Below, piece after piece: positions 11,989-21,483 of a stretch of 64,000 nucleotides of DNA. The first letter of the stretch is position 1. Each line of letters begins with the position of its first letter. The notes beneath the pieces are model-generated. The model searched no databases, was not told where the DNA came from, and saw only the letters and a list, made by a program, of their open reading frames with translations. This DNA is from Armillaria gallica (taxonomy: Eukaryota > Basidiomycota > Agaricomycetes > Agaricales > Physalacriaceae). The position numbers and the translations under genes are program-made. Location: assembly GCA_037576215.1 (NCBI GenBank), contig JBANDB010000015.1, positions 496,001-560,000 of the forward strand. The letters are read 5' to 3'.

Positions 11989-14900
11989 TCACCCCCCTGT
12001 TAAGGCAGGCGTTGCGTTGTCTTTCGAAGTCGGTGATTGCGTCTTGGGCGTGTGCCATATCCTCCTCCCGAACCCAGGAGTTGTGTTCCCACGTCCATCC
12101 CTTCCACTTCACGAAGTAATCTGTCGTTGTTCACGACCTCTGCCCCCGTCGTCCTCGTATCTGACGCGGTCTCGCGTCGAGGACCGCCTCGATCTCGTAT
12201 TCTTCTTCGTCGTCGACGAGTTCCGGGGGCGGCGGCGGAGGTTCGTCTTGGTTAGGAAAGGCGGGTGGCGTGTACGGGGTGAGAAGCTTTTCGTTAAAGC
12301 GTGGGTGGATCTTCCAATGAGGCGGCAACCGGAGTTTATACGCGCTGGCCCCCGCTTTGTCGATTATAGTGAAGGGGCCTACCCGTTTGTTGTCAAGTTC
12401 TTGGGTCGAGGTAGGCGGAGATTGGTGGCGTCGAGCCATACCTTATCCCCTACCTGATAGGGATATGAGGGGCGCTTTTTCTTGTCATATTGGGCTTTCA
12501 TCTTTTCCGCCGCCGTACGAAGCGCCCTTTCCATTTCTGCATGGATGCTTGTCATGGTCTTGACGAAGTCCCGCGCGGCGGGATTTGAAAGTGGCGACAA
12601 GTGAGTTGGGTCCGGGATGACTCGGGGGTTACGGCTGTAGAGAACCATGAATGGGCTCTTACCGGTGGCGCTATGGACCCGATTGTTGTGGGCGAATTCC
12701 GCTAGCAGGAGCCAGTCACTCCAGTCTGTCTGTCGGTGGTTCACGAAGATTCGGAGGTATTTTTCAATCTCCTGATTGACTCGTTCCGTCTGCCCGTCCG
12801 TCTGGGGGTGAAATGCTGTGGAGGCGTTCTGGGTAATGTCAAGCATCCAGCATAGTTCTTTCATGAATTGTGACACGAACTGGGGTCCTCGGTCGGAGAT
12901 GACGACCTGGGGCATGCCATGACGTGCATAAACGTGGTCGCGGAGGATTCGTGCCCATCCTTCGGCTGACAATTCCACGTTACAGGCCACTGGGATGATT
13001 GTTTTGGAAAAGCGGTCCACGATTACTAGCATTGCATCATGTCCGTTTGAGTCTGGTAGTCCGGTGATCATATCGACCGAAATGTGAGTCCATGGTCCCA
13101 TCGGGATCTCGTTGGGATACAGCGGTGCCAATTTAGCAGCGGTACTGGATTTGGTTCGTTGGCAAGTCTCACAACCCTTGACATAGGCTTCGACGTCCTT
13201 TTTCATTTTGGGCCACCAATAGTCTCGAAGGACAAGTTCCTTAGTCTTTTCGATGCCGGGGTGACCAGCCGTAATGTGGTCGTGGTGTTGGGAGATGATC
13301 TCGCCTCGTAGTGCCCTTTTACGGGGAACGTAGATTCGCCCGTCGTAGTGCAGCAAGCCGCCTTGGCGGGTAATACCTCGCTGGTGATTGAGGGAGGCGG
13401 CGATCCCCTCATCCCATAACTCTTCCTGTCGGGTAGCCTCCTCAATGCGTTGGTGGACGTCAGAGGTGGTGGGCAGGATTAGGGCGCGGAAGTGGCGTTC
13501 CTGCAGGATGACGATGTCGTCGTTGTCGTTGTGGCCTTGATCGTGATCCTGCCGTCTTGATAACAAGTCGGCTTTCACGTTCTGGGTGCCGGGTTTATGA
13601 TGAAGGGTGAAATGGTACTCGGCAAGTTTGGTGACCCAGCGGGCCTGCCGTCGGTTCAGCTTCTGGGGCAGCCGGAAGTACTGGAGGTTTTGGTGGTCTG
13701 TCCAGATTTCCACATTCTCTTTGGCGCCCATCAGGTAGTGATGCCACTCGGACAGTGTGAGCATGATAGCTAACAATTCCTTGTCGTAAATCTCGTAGTT
13801 CCTTTCCGTCGCGCTGAGGGATTTAGACATGAATGCTACCGGGCGCCACGTTCCGTCCTGCCGTTGACTGAGGACCGCGCCTACCGCGCCCTCGCTAGCG
13901 TCTGCCTCGACCCGGAAGGGGTCGTCGTCGGTTGGGATGGCGAGGATCACATCTTCCGCCATTCGCCGTTTCAGCTCTTGGAAGGCTTTGTCCTGTGTCT
14001 CCGTCCATTTCCATTCGGCATTGCCGGTCAGTTGAGTGAGGGGTCGTACGACCTTGGAATACATTTTGATAAACTTTCGATAAAAGTTGGTGAATCCCAG
14101 GAACGATTGGAGCTCCTTTTTACAACGAGGCGTCGGCCACTCGGCGATGCCGGCAATCTTGACCGGGTCCATTCGTACGGAGTTCTCGCTGATAATCACG
14201 CCCAAGTACTCCGTTTCGAGGACCTCGAACTCGCACTTTTCGGCCTTAAGGAAGAGCTTATTCTCCCGAAGGCACTGAAGAACGCGCTTCATGATCTGAC
14301 GGTGTTCCCACCGATCCTTGGAGAAGATTAGGATGTCGTCGAGGTAAATGGTGACCTTCCCTTCCCCTATGAGGTCTCGAAAGATGTCATTCATCATCCA
14401 CTGGAATGTTGCAGGAGAGTTGGTGAGCCCGAAGAACATAACCGTCGGCTCGTAGAGGCCCCGGTTGGTGCAGAAAGCGGCCTTTTCTTCGTCCCCTTCT
14501 CGAATCCGCACGTTGTTATACCCCCATCGGACATTGAGCTTTGTGAAGTATTTAGCCCCGCATAGCTTATCGATGAGCTCGGAGATGAGCGGTAAGGGGT
14601 AGCGGTTCTTGATAGTCATCTCGTTGAGCTTACGGTAATCTTGTACGGGTCGGAGGGTGCCATCCTTCTTTTTGACGAAGAAGAAAGGTGACGCAAAGGG
14701 AGATTTGGAGGGGCGAATTCATCCCGATTCTAGGTTCTCGTCGAGGAATTTATCGAGTTGTTCTTGTTCGTTTCGGTTCAGAGGGTATACCTTGCAGTCC
14801 AGGGTAGACTTGGCATTGGGGACAAGCTCGATAGCGTGATCCCAGGGCTTCCGCGCCGGTAATTCACCGAAGCTCTCTTTAGAGAATAGGTCGCGGAAGG

Positions 14901-14991
14901 AGTGATAGTGTTCGGGCACCATTTCCTCGAACGTCTTTTGGGGCCGGTCAGTGTGGGCCTTGGCCACGAGGTCATTGGCATGGTGAAGGGC
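11867..14991 (-). pseudogene. Element B pol, 3' part: RT, RNase H, integrase, chromodomain
   Basis: Read on the minus strand from 14,991. The segment is interrupted by TGA at 14,721-14,719, where element A has CGA in the SGRIRPSK block. A 746-codon frame follows (14,619-12,379) with RT (KLNVRWGYNN, YLDD), RNase H (EADAS, WTDHQNL) and integrase (HHCC, SVDMITG, VISDRGPQF, HPQTDGQTERVNQE). Asn replaces the first catalytic Asp of RT: codon AAT at 14,535-14,533 against GAT in element A. A one-base deletion near 12,395 shifts the frame, and another TGA (12,133-12,131) cuts the chromodomain. The frame then runs through the polypurine tract and ends inside the 3' LTR at 11,867. RT should be inactive; the integrase residues are intact. 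Confidence 0.9.
11989..12006 (-). other. Polypurine tract of element B
   Basis: On the minus strand taacaggggggtga directly precedes the 3' LTR. The same tract is found in element A at 7270-7281. Confidence 0.75.
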
Positions 14992-16699
14992 TCATAGGGT
15001 GAGTTCCTCCTCCATCCGGACGGCGAGAATGGTGTCGCCCTCCTCGAGTTCCTCGTCCCACCGTTCTTCGGGATCGGCGTCCGGGAGCTCGAGGGGATTC
15101 TTGACGCATTGGCAGCGTCCGAAGATCACGTTTCCAGTCCGCCAATTGATGGAGGGGTTATGGCGCTTAAGCCAATTGTGTCTGAGATACACGTCCCGAT
15201 TCCCTAGGTCGGTGACGGCTAGATCAATTCGTTCACGATGTCCTCCGATGGAGAGGCAGAGCTCGACGAACTCAGTCACCTCCCCGCCCACATTCCTGGT
15301 CCCGTCGGCATTGTATACCAGGATGGGGACCTTTACCTTCCTAGTGTCGAGTTCGTGCTTCCTGACGTAGGCTACGTTAATCGCACTCCCGGTGCAGCCA
15401 CTGTCGAGCAGGGCCTTCGTATTGAGAGTCTTTCGTCCCGTACATGGTTCAAGGACTACGGGGATCATTAGGTCGCTGGTAGCTCCCCGTATATAGCGTA
15501 TGGGTTCTCGGAGTTTGTAGAGGTGTTCGCACGCGAGTTCCCCTTCAGTACGCAAGGTGCGGAGGAGGTCATCGTCTAGCTCTCCGAGGCGATCCCAATG
15601 GACCCAGAGAGAGAGGACGGCGCGGGCGGCATTGTTGTTCGGGGCCTGGCAGATGGCCCGTAAGGTCCAGTCGACCTCAAAAGGTTTTACCCATCCGAAA
15701 TTGACCCAAGGGGTAACGGGGATCGTCTCGGGAGTCGCGGGAGCAACCGCTTGAGGGCTCTCCGGGCTCACGATCGGCCTTCCCTTCGCCTCCCATTGGA
15801 GGAAGGAGGTGTTATCTTCCTTGTCAGGTATCTCCTCCAGAGATACCTTGTGCCCCCTCTTTACCACCTGGGCGCTAGCGGAATCCCCCTGTTCATCGGC
15901 TGCGCGGTATTCCACCGGGTCTATTCCTGGGGAGTCGCGTCTTGATCCTTGGTCGAAGAGGTGGGAGTTATGTACCCCAGAGGTGGTGCGTGGTCCTTGA
16001 GCACCGGTCCCGACTTTAACTCTTGAGTCGGCCTTACCCGTTACCTCTGGCTCGCCCGAGCGTGGTTCGCTCAGCGGCCCCTCTTTATCTGTAAAAATCC
16101 TGGGCTGACGCCCTGCACAGCCTACCCCCGAGGAAGGAGGCAGCACGACGTTGCCAGCTCTCCCCTGGTTTCCGTCCCAGGGGTTCACTTCGTTCGGGGT
16201 TCGGGTTGCCTCGTCAGAGGCGTGGATTTCTCCAGCCTCCACTCCATCCGGTCGGGGAAGTTCCAAGCGTTGGAACTCTGCTGGGTCCCCGCCGTGATGA
16301 TGGATGTCACTATGGTGGGTGACTTGTCGTTCGATCCTTTCGCTCGTAATGAGTTACTTGGCAGACGTTTAGCCGGTTGCGCAATCCTGGGGTCGGCGGC
16401 CCCGGTCTGTGGAAGGAATTCATGAGTCGTGTCCATAAGGACTTCGTATCGGTTTGCTGATTCTGTAACTGGGCGCGTAGGAGGAGAAGTCGTAAATTGG
16501 CGCTGAGGCCGTAGATTGGTAACATTTTTTGAAGTCATAGAAGTAACCGGCCCCATACTCGGGGCTCGGGGTATAGCCGAATGCGCAGTAAGTAAAATGT
16601 CTGTGGATACGTGACGAGTAGATATTGGTCCAAAAGAGAAAGCGAGACGCGCACCAGGGAGGTTGTTGGTCGTCGCGGGCGAATCAGAACCCGGACGAC
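14992..16699 (-). pseudogene. Element B pol, 5' part: linker and retropepsin
   Basis: A frame one base before the gag frame (the -1 frame) is already open across the gag stop. It continues through 16,556 (MGPVTSMTSK..., with ANRYEVLMD) to a stop at 16,185. A third frame, open from at least 16,266 to TGA at 14,994-14,992, carries the linker (VKPFEVDWT, LREPIRYIRG) and retropepsin (ALLDSGCTGSAIN, VYNADGTRN, IDLAVTDLGNRDVYLRHNW). The frame change between 16,266 and 16,185 is probably an indel. The gag/pol relation is that of a -1 frameshift or stop bypass, but I see no canonical slippery heptamer. Confidence 0.8.
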
Positions 16700-18226
16700 C
16701 TAGTCTTTTACCTTTTCCGTTTCCGCAGCTTCTGCGAGTGGCTCCGGTACCGCCTCAAGTGTGCGTACCTCACGTTTCTTGCCTTTATGAGGGCAATCTC
16801 GGCTGAGATGCCCCTTCTTGTCGCAGCGGAAGCACTTCCCTTCCGCCATCTGTCGCGACTTCTTTGCGTCGATCTCCATTGGAATACCGCCGCCCTTGTG
16901 CGTGGTCTGATGAACCGGGACCCACTTTGAAGCGGGCGCTGTGGACTTGGGTGTTTCCTTGGGTTTTGGGGTCGGACGGGTCTCGGGGGCTTTTGAAGAG
17001 GTCATCCCGTGGTTCGATCGTTTCTCGGGGTATTTGTCGAGACCTTGGGTCTGTTCAAAGATTTTCTGGCGTTGGCGCTGTTCGTACATCAGGAGGATCC
17101 GGTCCTTCCACTCTTCATAGCTGCGGGGAACGGCAATCCCCAAGTTGGCGATCGCCGTCCCATAACCGCGAGGGATCCCTTTGCGGACTGCTTGGACGAG
17201 CAGACCCCGATCTGATTGATCGGTGAGGCGGTTGGCCAGCTTGGCCTCCCGTTCCAGCTTCCGGAAGAAGACGTGGGCCGGTTCGTCTCCCATCTTCATC
17301 TCCCCCATCCTTTTCTCGTGGACTAGTTCGATAGTGGGGTCCCGGAATTGTTCGCGGAATTGTTCGCAAAAGTCTTCCCAGCTGGGATAGCGGTAACGTG
17401 GCCCTGCTTCGAAGTCTTCATCCTCTTCGGGGGGCGCGTGCGGGCCCGGGTCGGTGAGGATATAATGGTATTTAGGGTGTTCATGTACCCACCAGTCTTC
17501 TGCCTCCCCTTCCAGGAGCGAGACGGCCAGCCCCACCATGAGGGAAGGCCTTCCCTCGTAATGGTACCGGAAGGTTTCGAAGTAGTGTTTGCAAGCCCCC
17601 AGGAACCGTTTGATGTCGTCATGCTTCCCTTCAAAGTTCCTGGGCAGTTGCATCAATATGGGCCAGACGCCGAGGAATGCGGGAGGATGGGCTGCGTCCC
17701 ATTCCCCTGTTGGACCCTGGTGGGGCAGTTCCCAGTTAGGGGGGCGCGGTACCGAATAGCGATCCGGATCGGGACCCTGCCTTGGTGGGCGACCCCGACC
17801 GGGGGGCGGCGCCTTTTTCTTCTTTTCCTCCTCCAGCTCGCTCTGGAGGCGGGTATTCTCCTCTCGCATGGCCGCGGCCTGGTCTTCCAGTCTATCCATC
17901 CGCTCTTGCATCGTCTCGCCGGGAACTGGGAGTGGAGGATCCTCTGCCATCTCCCCGCTGTCTTCCCCGGCGCTCCCCGATCCAGCTAGGAGGCGACTTG
18001 TCCCCTTCCCATGGTACTCCCCCCTTCTTCTCCAATCCCTTTTTACCACCTCAGGGGGGGAGTCCGGCAAGGGTCCTGGTTCGCGCATCATATAGTAGGA
18101 GTCAGGGACCCGCGTCCCCTGGTTCTCGGGGTAATACCCGTGCCATTGCCGCAGAGTACTCTCTGTCCAGGTTGGGTCAGTCCCCCTGTAGTTGAGCGAG
18201 GGGTAAGAGGGCGCGTTCCAGGGCAT
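16700..18226 (-). CDS. gag: Gag polyprotein of element B (508 aa)
   Basis: The best start is the ATG at 18,226, 16 nt after the stop of the 272-aa ORF. The frame is open 277 codons further upstream but has no ATG at its far end, and that part overlaps the 272-aa ORF. Features in order are a Pro-rich N-terminus, a charged coiled-coil-like segment (MQERMDRLEDQ ... LQSELEEEKKKK), a retrotransposon gag core (WPILMQLPRNFEGKHDDIKRFLGACKHYFE, DWWVHEHP, FCEQFREQFRDP), and one CCHC zinc knuckle near residues 465-478 (CFRCDKKGHLSRDC). It forms the particle and packages element RNA. The frame is uninterrupted, in contrast to pol. Confidence 0.85.
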   Translation of the reverse strand: MPWNAPSYPSLNYRGTDPTWTESTLRQWHGYYPENQGTRVPDSYYMMREPGPLPDSPPEVVKRDWRRRGEYHGKGTSRLLAGSGSAGEDSGEMAEDPPLPVPGETMQERMDRLEDQAAAMREENTRLQSELEEEKKKKAPPPGRGRPPRQGPDPDRYSVPRPPNWELPHQGPTGEWDAAHPPAFLGVWPILMQLPRNFEGKHDDIKRFLGACKHYFETFRYHYEGRPSLMVGLAVSLLEGEAEDWWVHEHPKYHYILTDPGPHAPPEEDEDFEAGPRYRYPSWEDFCEQFREQFRDPTIELVHEKRMGEMKMGDEPAHVFFRKLEREAKLANRLTDQSDRGLLVQAVRKGIPRGYGTAIANLGIAVPRSYEEWKDRILLMYEQRQRQKIFEQTQGLDKYPEKRSNHGMTSSKAPETRPTPKPKETPKSTAPASKWVPVHQTTHKGGGIPMEIDAKKSRQMAEGKCFRCDKKGHLSRDCPHKGKKREVRTLEAVPEPLAEAAETEKVKD

Positions 18227-18242
18227 CCTGCTCCTGCTCGGT

Positions 18243-19061
18243 TTATGGAGGAATCCGTGGAAGTCGGTTGCCGGCTGTTGGGGGGTACCTTTCCTGGAAC
18301 CGGTTGGCCCAAATTCGGGCATCGATGACGCGGTCTCGTCCGTATCGAGGAAGCGGATCCCCTCGATCAGCGGCGAGGTAATAGTCCATGGTCTCTCTGT
18401 CCGGGGCCCTGAATCCAGCTCGGCATTCGATGTCTTGCCATCGTAATTCCCAGGCTTCGCTTCGTGTGGGGCCCAGTATCTGGATATCGACTTCTGAAAG
18501 AGCCGGCCACTCATAGTCCCCACCATGGGGGTTGAGTGGGTCGTCGTCATCCCGGGGTTGCGGTGGTCCGGCGACGGTGGGCTCGGGTGGAGGAAGGGGT
18601 TCTGGCTCCTGAGTGGTCGGTTCAGGGACGATGGGTTCGGGGGTATTAGCTCGGGAGGGGACAGATCCGGGAGTAGCGGTTCTTGGAACGGTGGGGATTG
18701 GTTCGCTCGGGATTGACTCGGGAGTGGAGGTCCCGGAGAGCCCTGGGGTGTATGGAACTCCTCGGTCGTCCAGGAGGATGAGGGGGATGCTATTGTCCGA
18801 GTCGCTGTCGCTATCGATCTCGATGGGCCTTCGAGCCGTCCCAAGCGTCCGGCGAACAGGTTGCGTTGGTGGTCGTTGTAAGAAGGCTTCGAGCCGGGGT
18901 CCTCTGGCAGGGAGACGTCTGGGGGTGTATCTGGGGGGTTCGGGCTCAGGCTCCTGAGGCCGTATGTGCTGCGTTTCTGCATGGGTGGAAGACTCGGGGA
19001 CGGATTGAGCAGGTCTTCGATCCTCACGGAGTTCCTGGGTGGTCTGGAAAGAGACACCCAT
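18243..19061 (-). CDS. 272-aa ORF upstream of gag in element B
   Basis: An ATG-started uninterrupted frame precedes gag, with its stop 16 nt before the gag ATG. It is Pro/Glu/Ser-rich with an acidic SDSDSD stretch and a more globular C-terminal part (YEWPALSEVDIQILGP, then AWELRWQDIECRAGFRAP and RVIDARIWANRFQERYPP). Its composition looks more protein-like than the overlapping alternative frame. It may be an N-terminal gag region separated by a frameshift, or a distinct accessory protein expressed before gag. I do not recognise the family. Confidence 0.6.
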   Translation of the reverse strand: MGVSFQTTQELREDRRPAQSVPESSTHAETQHIRPQEPEPEPPRYTPRRLPARGPRLEAFLQRPPTQPVRRTLGTARRPIEIDSDSDSDNSIPLILLDDRGVPYTPGLSGTSTPESIPSEPIPTVPRTATPGSVPSRANTPEPIVPEPTTQEPEPLPPPEPTVAGPPQPRDDDDPLNPHGGDYEWPALSEVDIQILGPTRSEAWELRWQDIECRAGFRAPDRETMDYYLAADRGDPLPRYGRDRVIDARIWANRFQERYPPTAGNRLPRIPP

Positions 19062-19112
19062 CTCTCTTCGCCACTGGGTTCGTACGACCGAGCGCTCTGC
19101 CCCTATGCCTGG

Positions 19113-19328
19113 TCAGACATAGGCGGGATCGAGTCGGGGTAATTCGACATAATGCCGAGGGATCGGGGGAGGTGGTGGTACGATGAGGATTCCTCCTCGA
19201 TGGAGGAACCCCCGGATCTGTTCTTGATATACTAGGACTAGCGTGGCGGTAAGGAGACACAAGAAGGTGGAGGTTACGATGGCGGCACTAAGGGCTACTG
19301 TCTGTGTCGTGGTCAGGTCAGGGGTCAT
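19113..19328 (-). CDS. 71-aa single-pass membrane-type ORF in the element B leader
   Basis: The ATG-started ORF has a Thr-rich start, one long hydrophobic segment (VALSAAIVTSTFLCLL ... LVLVY) and a basic/Pro-rich tail (RGFLHRGG, PPPPPIPRHY). Its ATG overlaps the TGA of an upstream open frame as ATGA (19,328-19,325). That upstream frame has no ATG but also ends in a hydrophobic segment (LALINVFALLLVQFLLYQ) and a basic tail. The arrangement suggests reinitiation. Whether it is translated is unknown. Confidence 0.45.
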   Translation of the reverse strand: MTPDLTTTQTVALSAAIVTSTFLCLLTATLVLVYQEQIRGFLHRGGILIVPPPPPIPRHYVELPRLDPAYV

Positions 19329-19442
19329 CGATCGCGCCGTCGAGCACGTTCTATGTCCCGAATGAGCTGAGAAATCTGATAAAGGAGGAATTGGACGAGA
19401 AGGAGGGCGAAGACGTTGATCAGGGCTAGTTGCAGGGTGTCC

Positions 19443-19643
19443 TTAGTCGACGTTACAGTTGTAGTCGACGTAGCCGCAATAGTCGTAGGAGAAGTTGTCG
19501 TAGTCGTCGTCGTGGGGAGGTCGGCTTTGTCGCTTGGGGTGTTTTCTTCCCTTGCGAGTTTTGACGGGTTTGGGTTGGCGTGTTTTAGGGATTCGTGTCG
19601 GAGGGGGATTTTGCTGGTTCCGGGTGGGTCGTTTCGAGGGCAT
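19443..19643 (-). CDS. 66-aa basic/acidic small ORF in the element B leader
   Basis: The ORF starts with ATG and has a strongly basic, Pro-rich first half (KTRKGRKHPKRQSRPP) and an acidic Tyr-rich end (DDDYDNFSYDYCGY). It begins about 50 nt downstream of the 5' LTR and would be the first ATG ORF of the element mRNA. It could be a real small protein, a regulatory upstream ORF, or chance. Confidence 0.3.
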   Translation of the reverse strand: MPSKRPTRNQQNPPPTRIPKTRQPKPVKTRKGRKHPKRQSRPPHDDDYDNFSYDYCGYVDYNCNVD

Positions 19644-19681
19644 GCACCTCTGCAGTTATACGGGGGGAGGTTTAGGTAGAA

Positions 19682-19695
19682 AGCTTTGAGCTAAC
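19682..19695 (-). promoter_or_regulatory. Self-priming primer-binding site of element B
   Basis: On the element strand the base G and then TTAGCTCAAAGCT follow the 5' LTR directly. The 13-mer is the exact reverse complement of AGCTTTGAGCTAA, located about 34 nt downstream of the TATA box in each LTR, where the mRNA 5' end is expected. That is the arrangement known for Tf1/sushi-type self-primed chromoviruses. There is no TGG start typical of a tRNA primer site. Confidence 0.75.
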
Positions 19696-20060
19696 TGTTA
19701 TGACCGGACCCGGGAATAACAGACTAGGCGTCTAACGATACACTATCTCGCACTTCGGATAGATCGATAGAACCGTAACGTCTATTACAACGGAGCGGTA
19801 TGCACAGTGAACTCTCGGCAAGCGAGTGGAGTAAAGTCCGGGTGTATTAAACTTAGCTCAAAGCTAGGGTACAAGGTCGAAAGCGGTGCTACTTATATAT
19901 GATATGTGGGTTCTAATAATAGTAGTGTTCTGCGGCTTCGCGAGAAGTTCTGGGGTTGATCGTTGGGGTTGGATGCCGGGGTGCCAGGATGCCGAGGCGC
20001 CGTATGGTGCCGAGGTGCCGGATAAGATAAGATAAGGAAAAAAGTGAATAAATCATAACA
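19696..20060 (-). repeat. 5' LTR of element B
   Basis: The 365-bp copy has perfect 8-bp inverted ends (TGTTATGA/TCATAACA) and is flanked by GCAAA. It contains the TATA box and AGCTTTGAGCTAA (19,865-19,853). Relative to the other LTR it has a 26-bp extra unit and eight transitions, seven of them at CpG positions. Confidence 0.95.
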
Positions 20061-20251
20061 GCAAATGGTAAAATATCTAATGCATGCATTACATGGTGAA
20101 TGCAAATGAATGCAAATGAACACAAATGTGACAGACCTGTCATGTTTGCGTTTGACACTAATTTAAATCGAGTTCAACTCCGGTGTCACCAGCTTTCTAC
20201 CTGTTACCGTCTCGTTTGATTAATCTGTGTACTTATTGGCATACTGACTTT

Positions 20252-21200
20252 CTATAGACTATCATCTGCTGAGTTAGAATCACCATCCCTCAATTTGTGA
20301 CAGGTATGCTTAGCGGGTGGCTGATATTCCTTGCTATCATCGGTGGGTCTTAGCTTAACCAATTCTGCTGGGATTTTGGATGCAGCCCGCCGCTTTCTTG
20401 TGCCCTTTCTCAGCAATGTAGGTCTTGGGCATGTTTGCCTTTGCATTTGTTCCCTCGCCTCTTCCTTCTCTAGCTCAGTTCTGTGCCATTTCACTATCTC
20501 TTCTTTATCATATTCTGGCCCTACCTGTAAAAGTTTCAGTCCCACTATGCTCATTTTGTTTCCTGGAAGCTTACTTCAAGTTCCAACTCATTTCCTTCAT
20601 GAGTATCCTTCTCTTCCTCCAGTCCATGGCTATTCCAAGGATACCAGTTATCCTGGTGCATACCAATGTCTAATCCCCATTGATGGTTGCCTGTGATTCC
20701 TGCATCCTCCAAAGTGTCAAACATTCTCTTCTCCAGTATGACGAGAGCCTCCATGTCAACATCGACCACATCGGGCTTTATTTTCCCATCTGTAGTGTGC
20801 CCGGTAAAATTAACCAATCACTCCCATGCCTTTTTGATGACAAAATGATCAGCACTCTCGCTTTCAGACATAGGAGAACATGCTTCATCCTGTAAGAACA
20901 GGTCTCGATGCCTGTATGCAATGACAAGTGTTCGTGCATGGGACATAGTGAGATCAGTAACCCAATCTAGTGGACACTCTTTGCTAATCTTCAGGATACG
21001 GCAGAAGAAGCAGTTGTTGATTCATGCAAGATCATTAAGTGTCAGGCCACCAGTCCAATGAATGATGGGTGGTTGCTTTTTCAGTGAATTCAGCCATACT
21101 TTGACTAGTACCAGGGCATCGTCTACCTCATTTGGACTGTTGATGAGTTGTGCCAGGACTTGGGTGAAGTGCTTTCTCGATTTCGGAATTGAACTCCAAT
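20252..21200 (-). pseudogene. Unrecognised decayed multi-frame gene
   Basis: Minus-strand frames read continuously like one protein: VLAQLINSPNEVDDALVLVK, then CPLDWVTDLTMSHARTLVIA, then MEALVILEKRMFDTLEDAGI, then MSIVGLKLLQVGPEYDKEEI ending near 20,252. Several stops and a frame change separate them. The last part is charged and basic (RKGTRKRRAASK). I do not recognise the family. The flanking GCAAATG clusters suggest it may belong to a repeated element. Confidence 0.4.
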
Positions 21201-21483
21201 AAACAAGGGTTCACCAGGAACTCTGCAGGATCTTCTTTCTCCCACACTTCATGTGCACATAGAAATTTCCCGAGCTGCACATATTAATATAAGTATTGGT
21301 CTTTGCTTGAACCGGTTTTGATACACACCTGGATTCCTCTAGATGCCCGACCAGTTTGTGATGGTGGCTGTACCTATTGCTGGGCTCACAACTATCATCG
21401 ATGTTTCTACATATTGCAACTGGATTTAAAACACACAATGCACAGGTCTACTGAGGATAGGCATCAAAGACTTGAGAGAGTCA

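Larger units (their letters stand above)
11650..20060 (-). mobile_element. Element B: full-length chromodomain Ty3/gypsy retrotransposon
   Basis: It has two LTRs (11,650-11,988 and 19,696-20,060) in direct orientation and a 5-bp target duplication GCAAA (11,645-11,649 and 20,061-20,065). The interior, on the minus strand, is primer site, two small ORFs, a 272-aa ORF, gag, pol (protease, RT, RNase H, integrase, chromodomain) and polypurine tract. The LTRs differ by eight transitions and one 26-bp indel, about 2.4% by eye, so insertion is fairly recent. pol is disabled by TGA stops, a one-base deletion and a catalytic Asp to Asn change. Confidence 0.95.

Noticed and set aside
13864..14331. Long plus-strand frames inside element B
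   Set aside because: They are antisense shadows of GC-rich pol codons.
18227..19057. Gag frame extended upstream to a 785-aa protein
   Set aside because: The far start is GTG, and the 277 extra codons overlap the ATG-started 272-aa ORF, which looks more protein-like. The gag start was placed at ATG 18,226.
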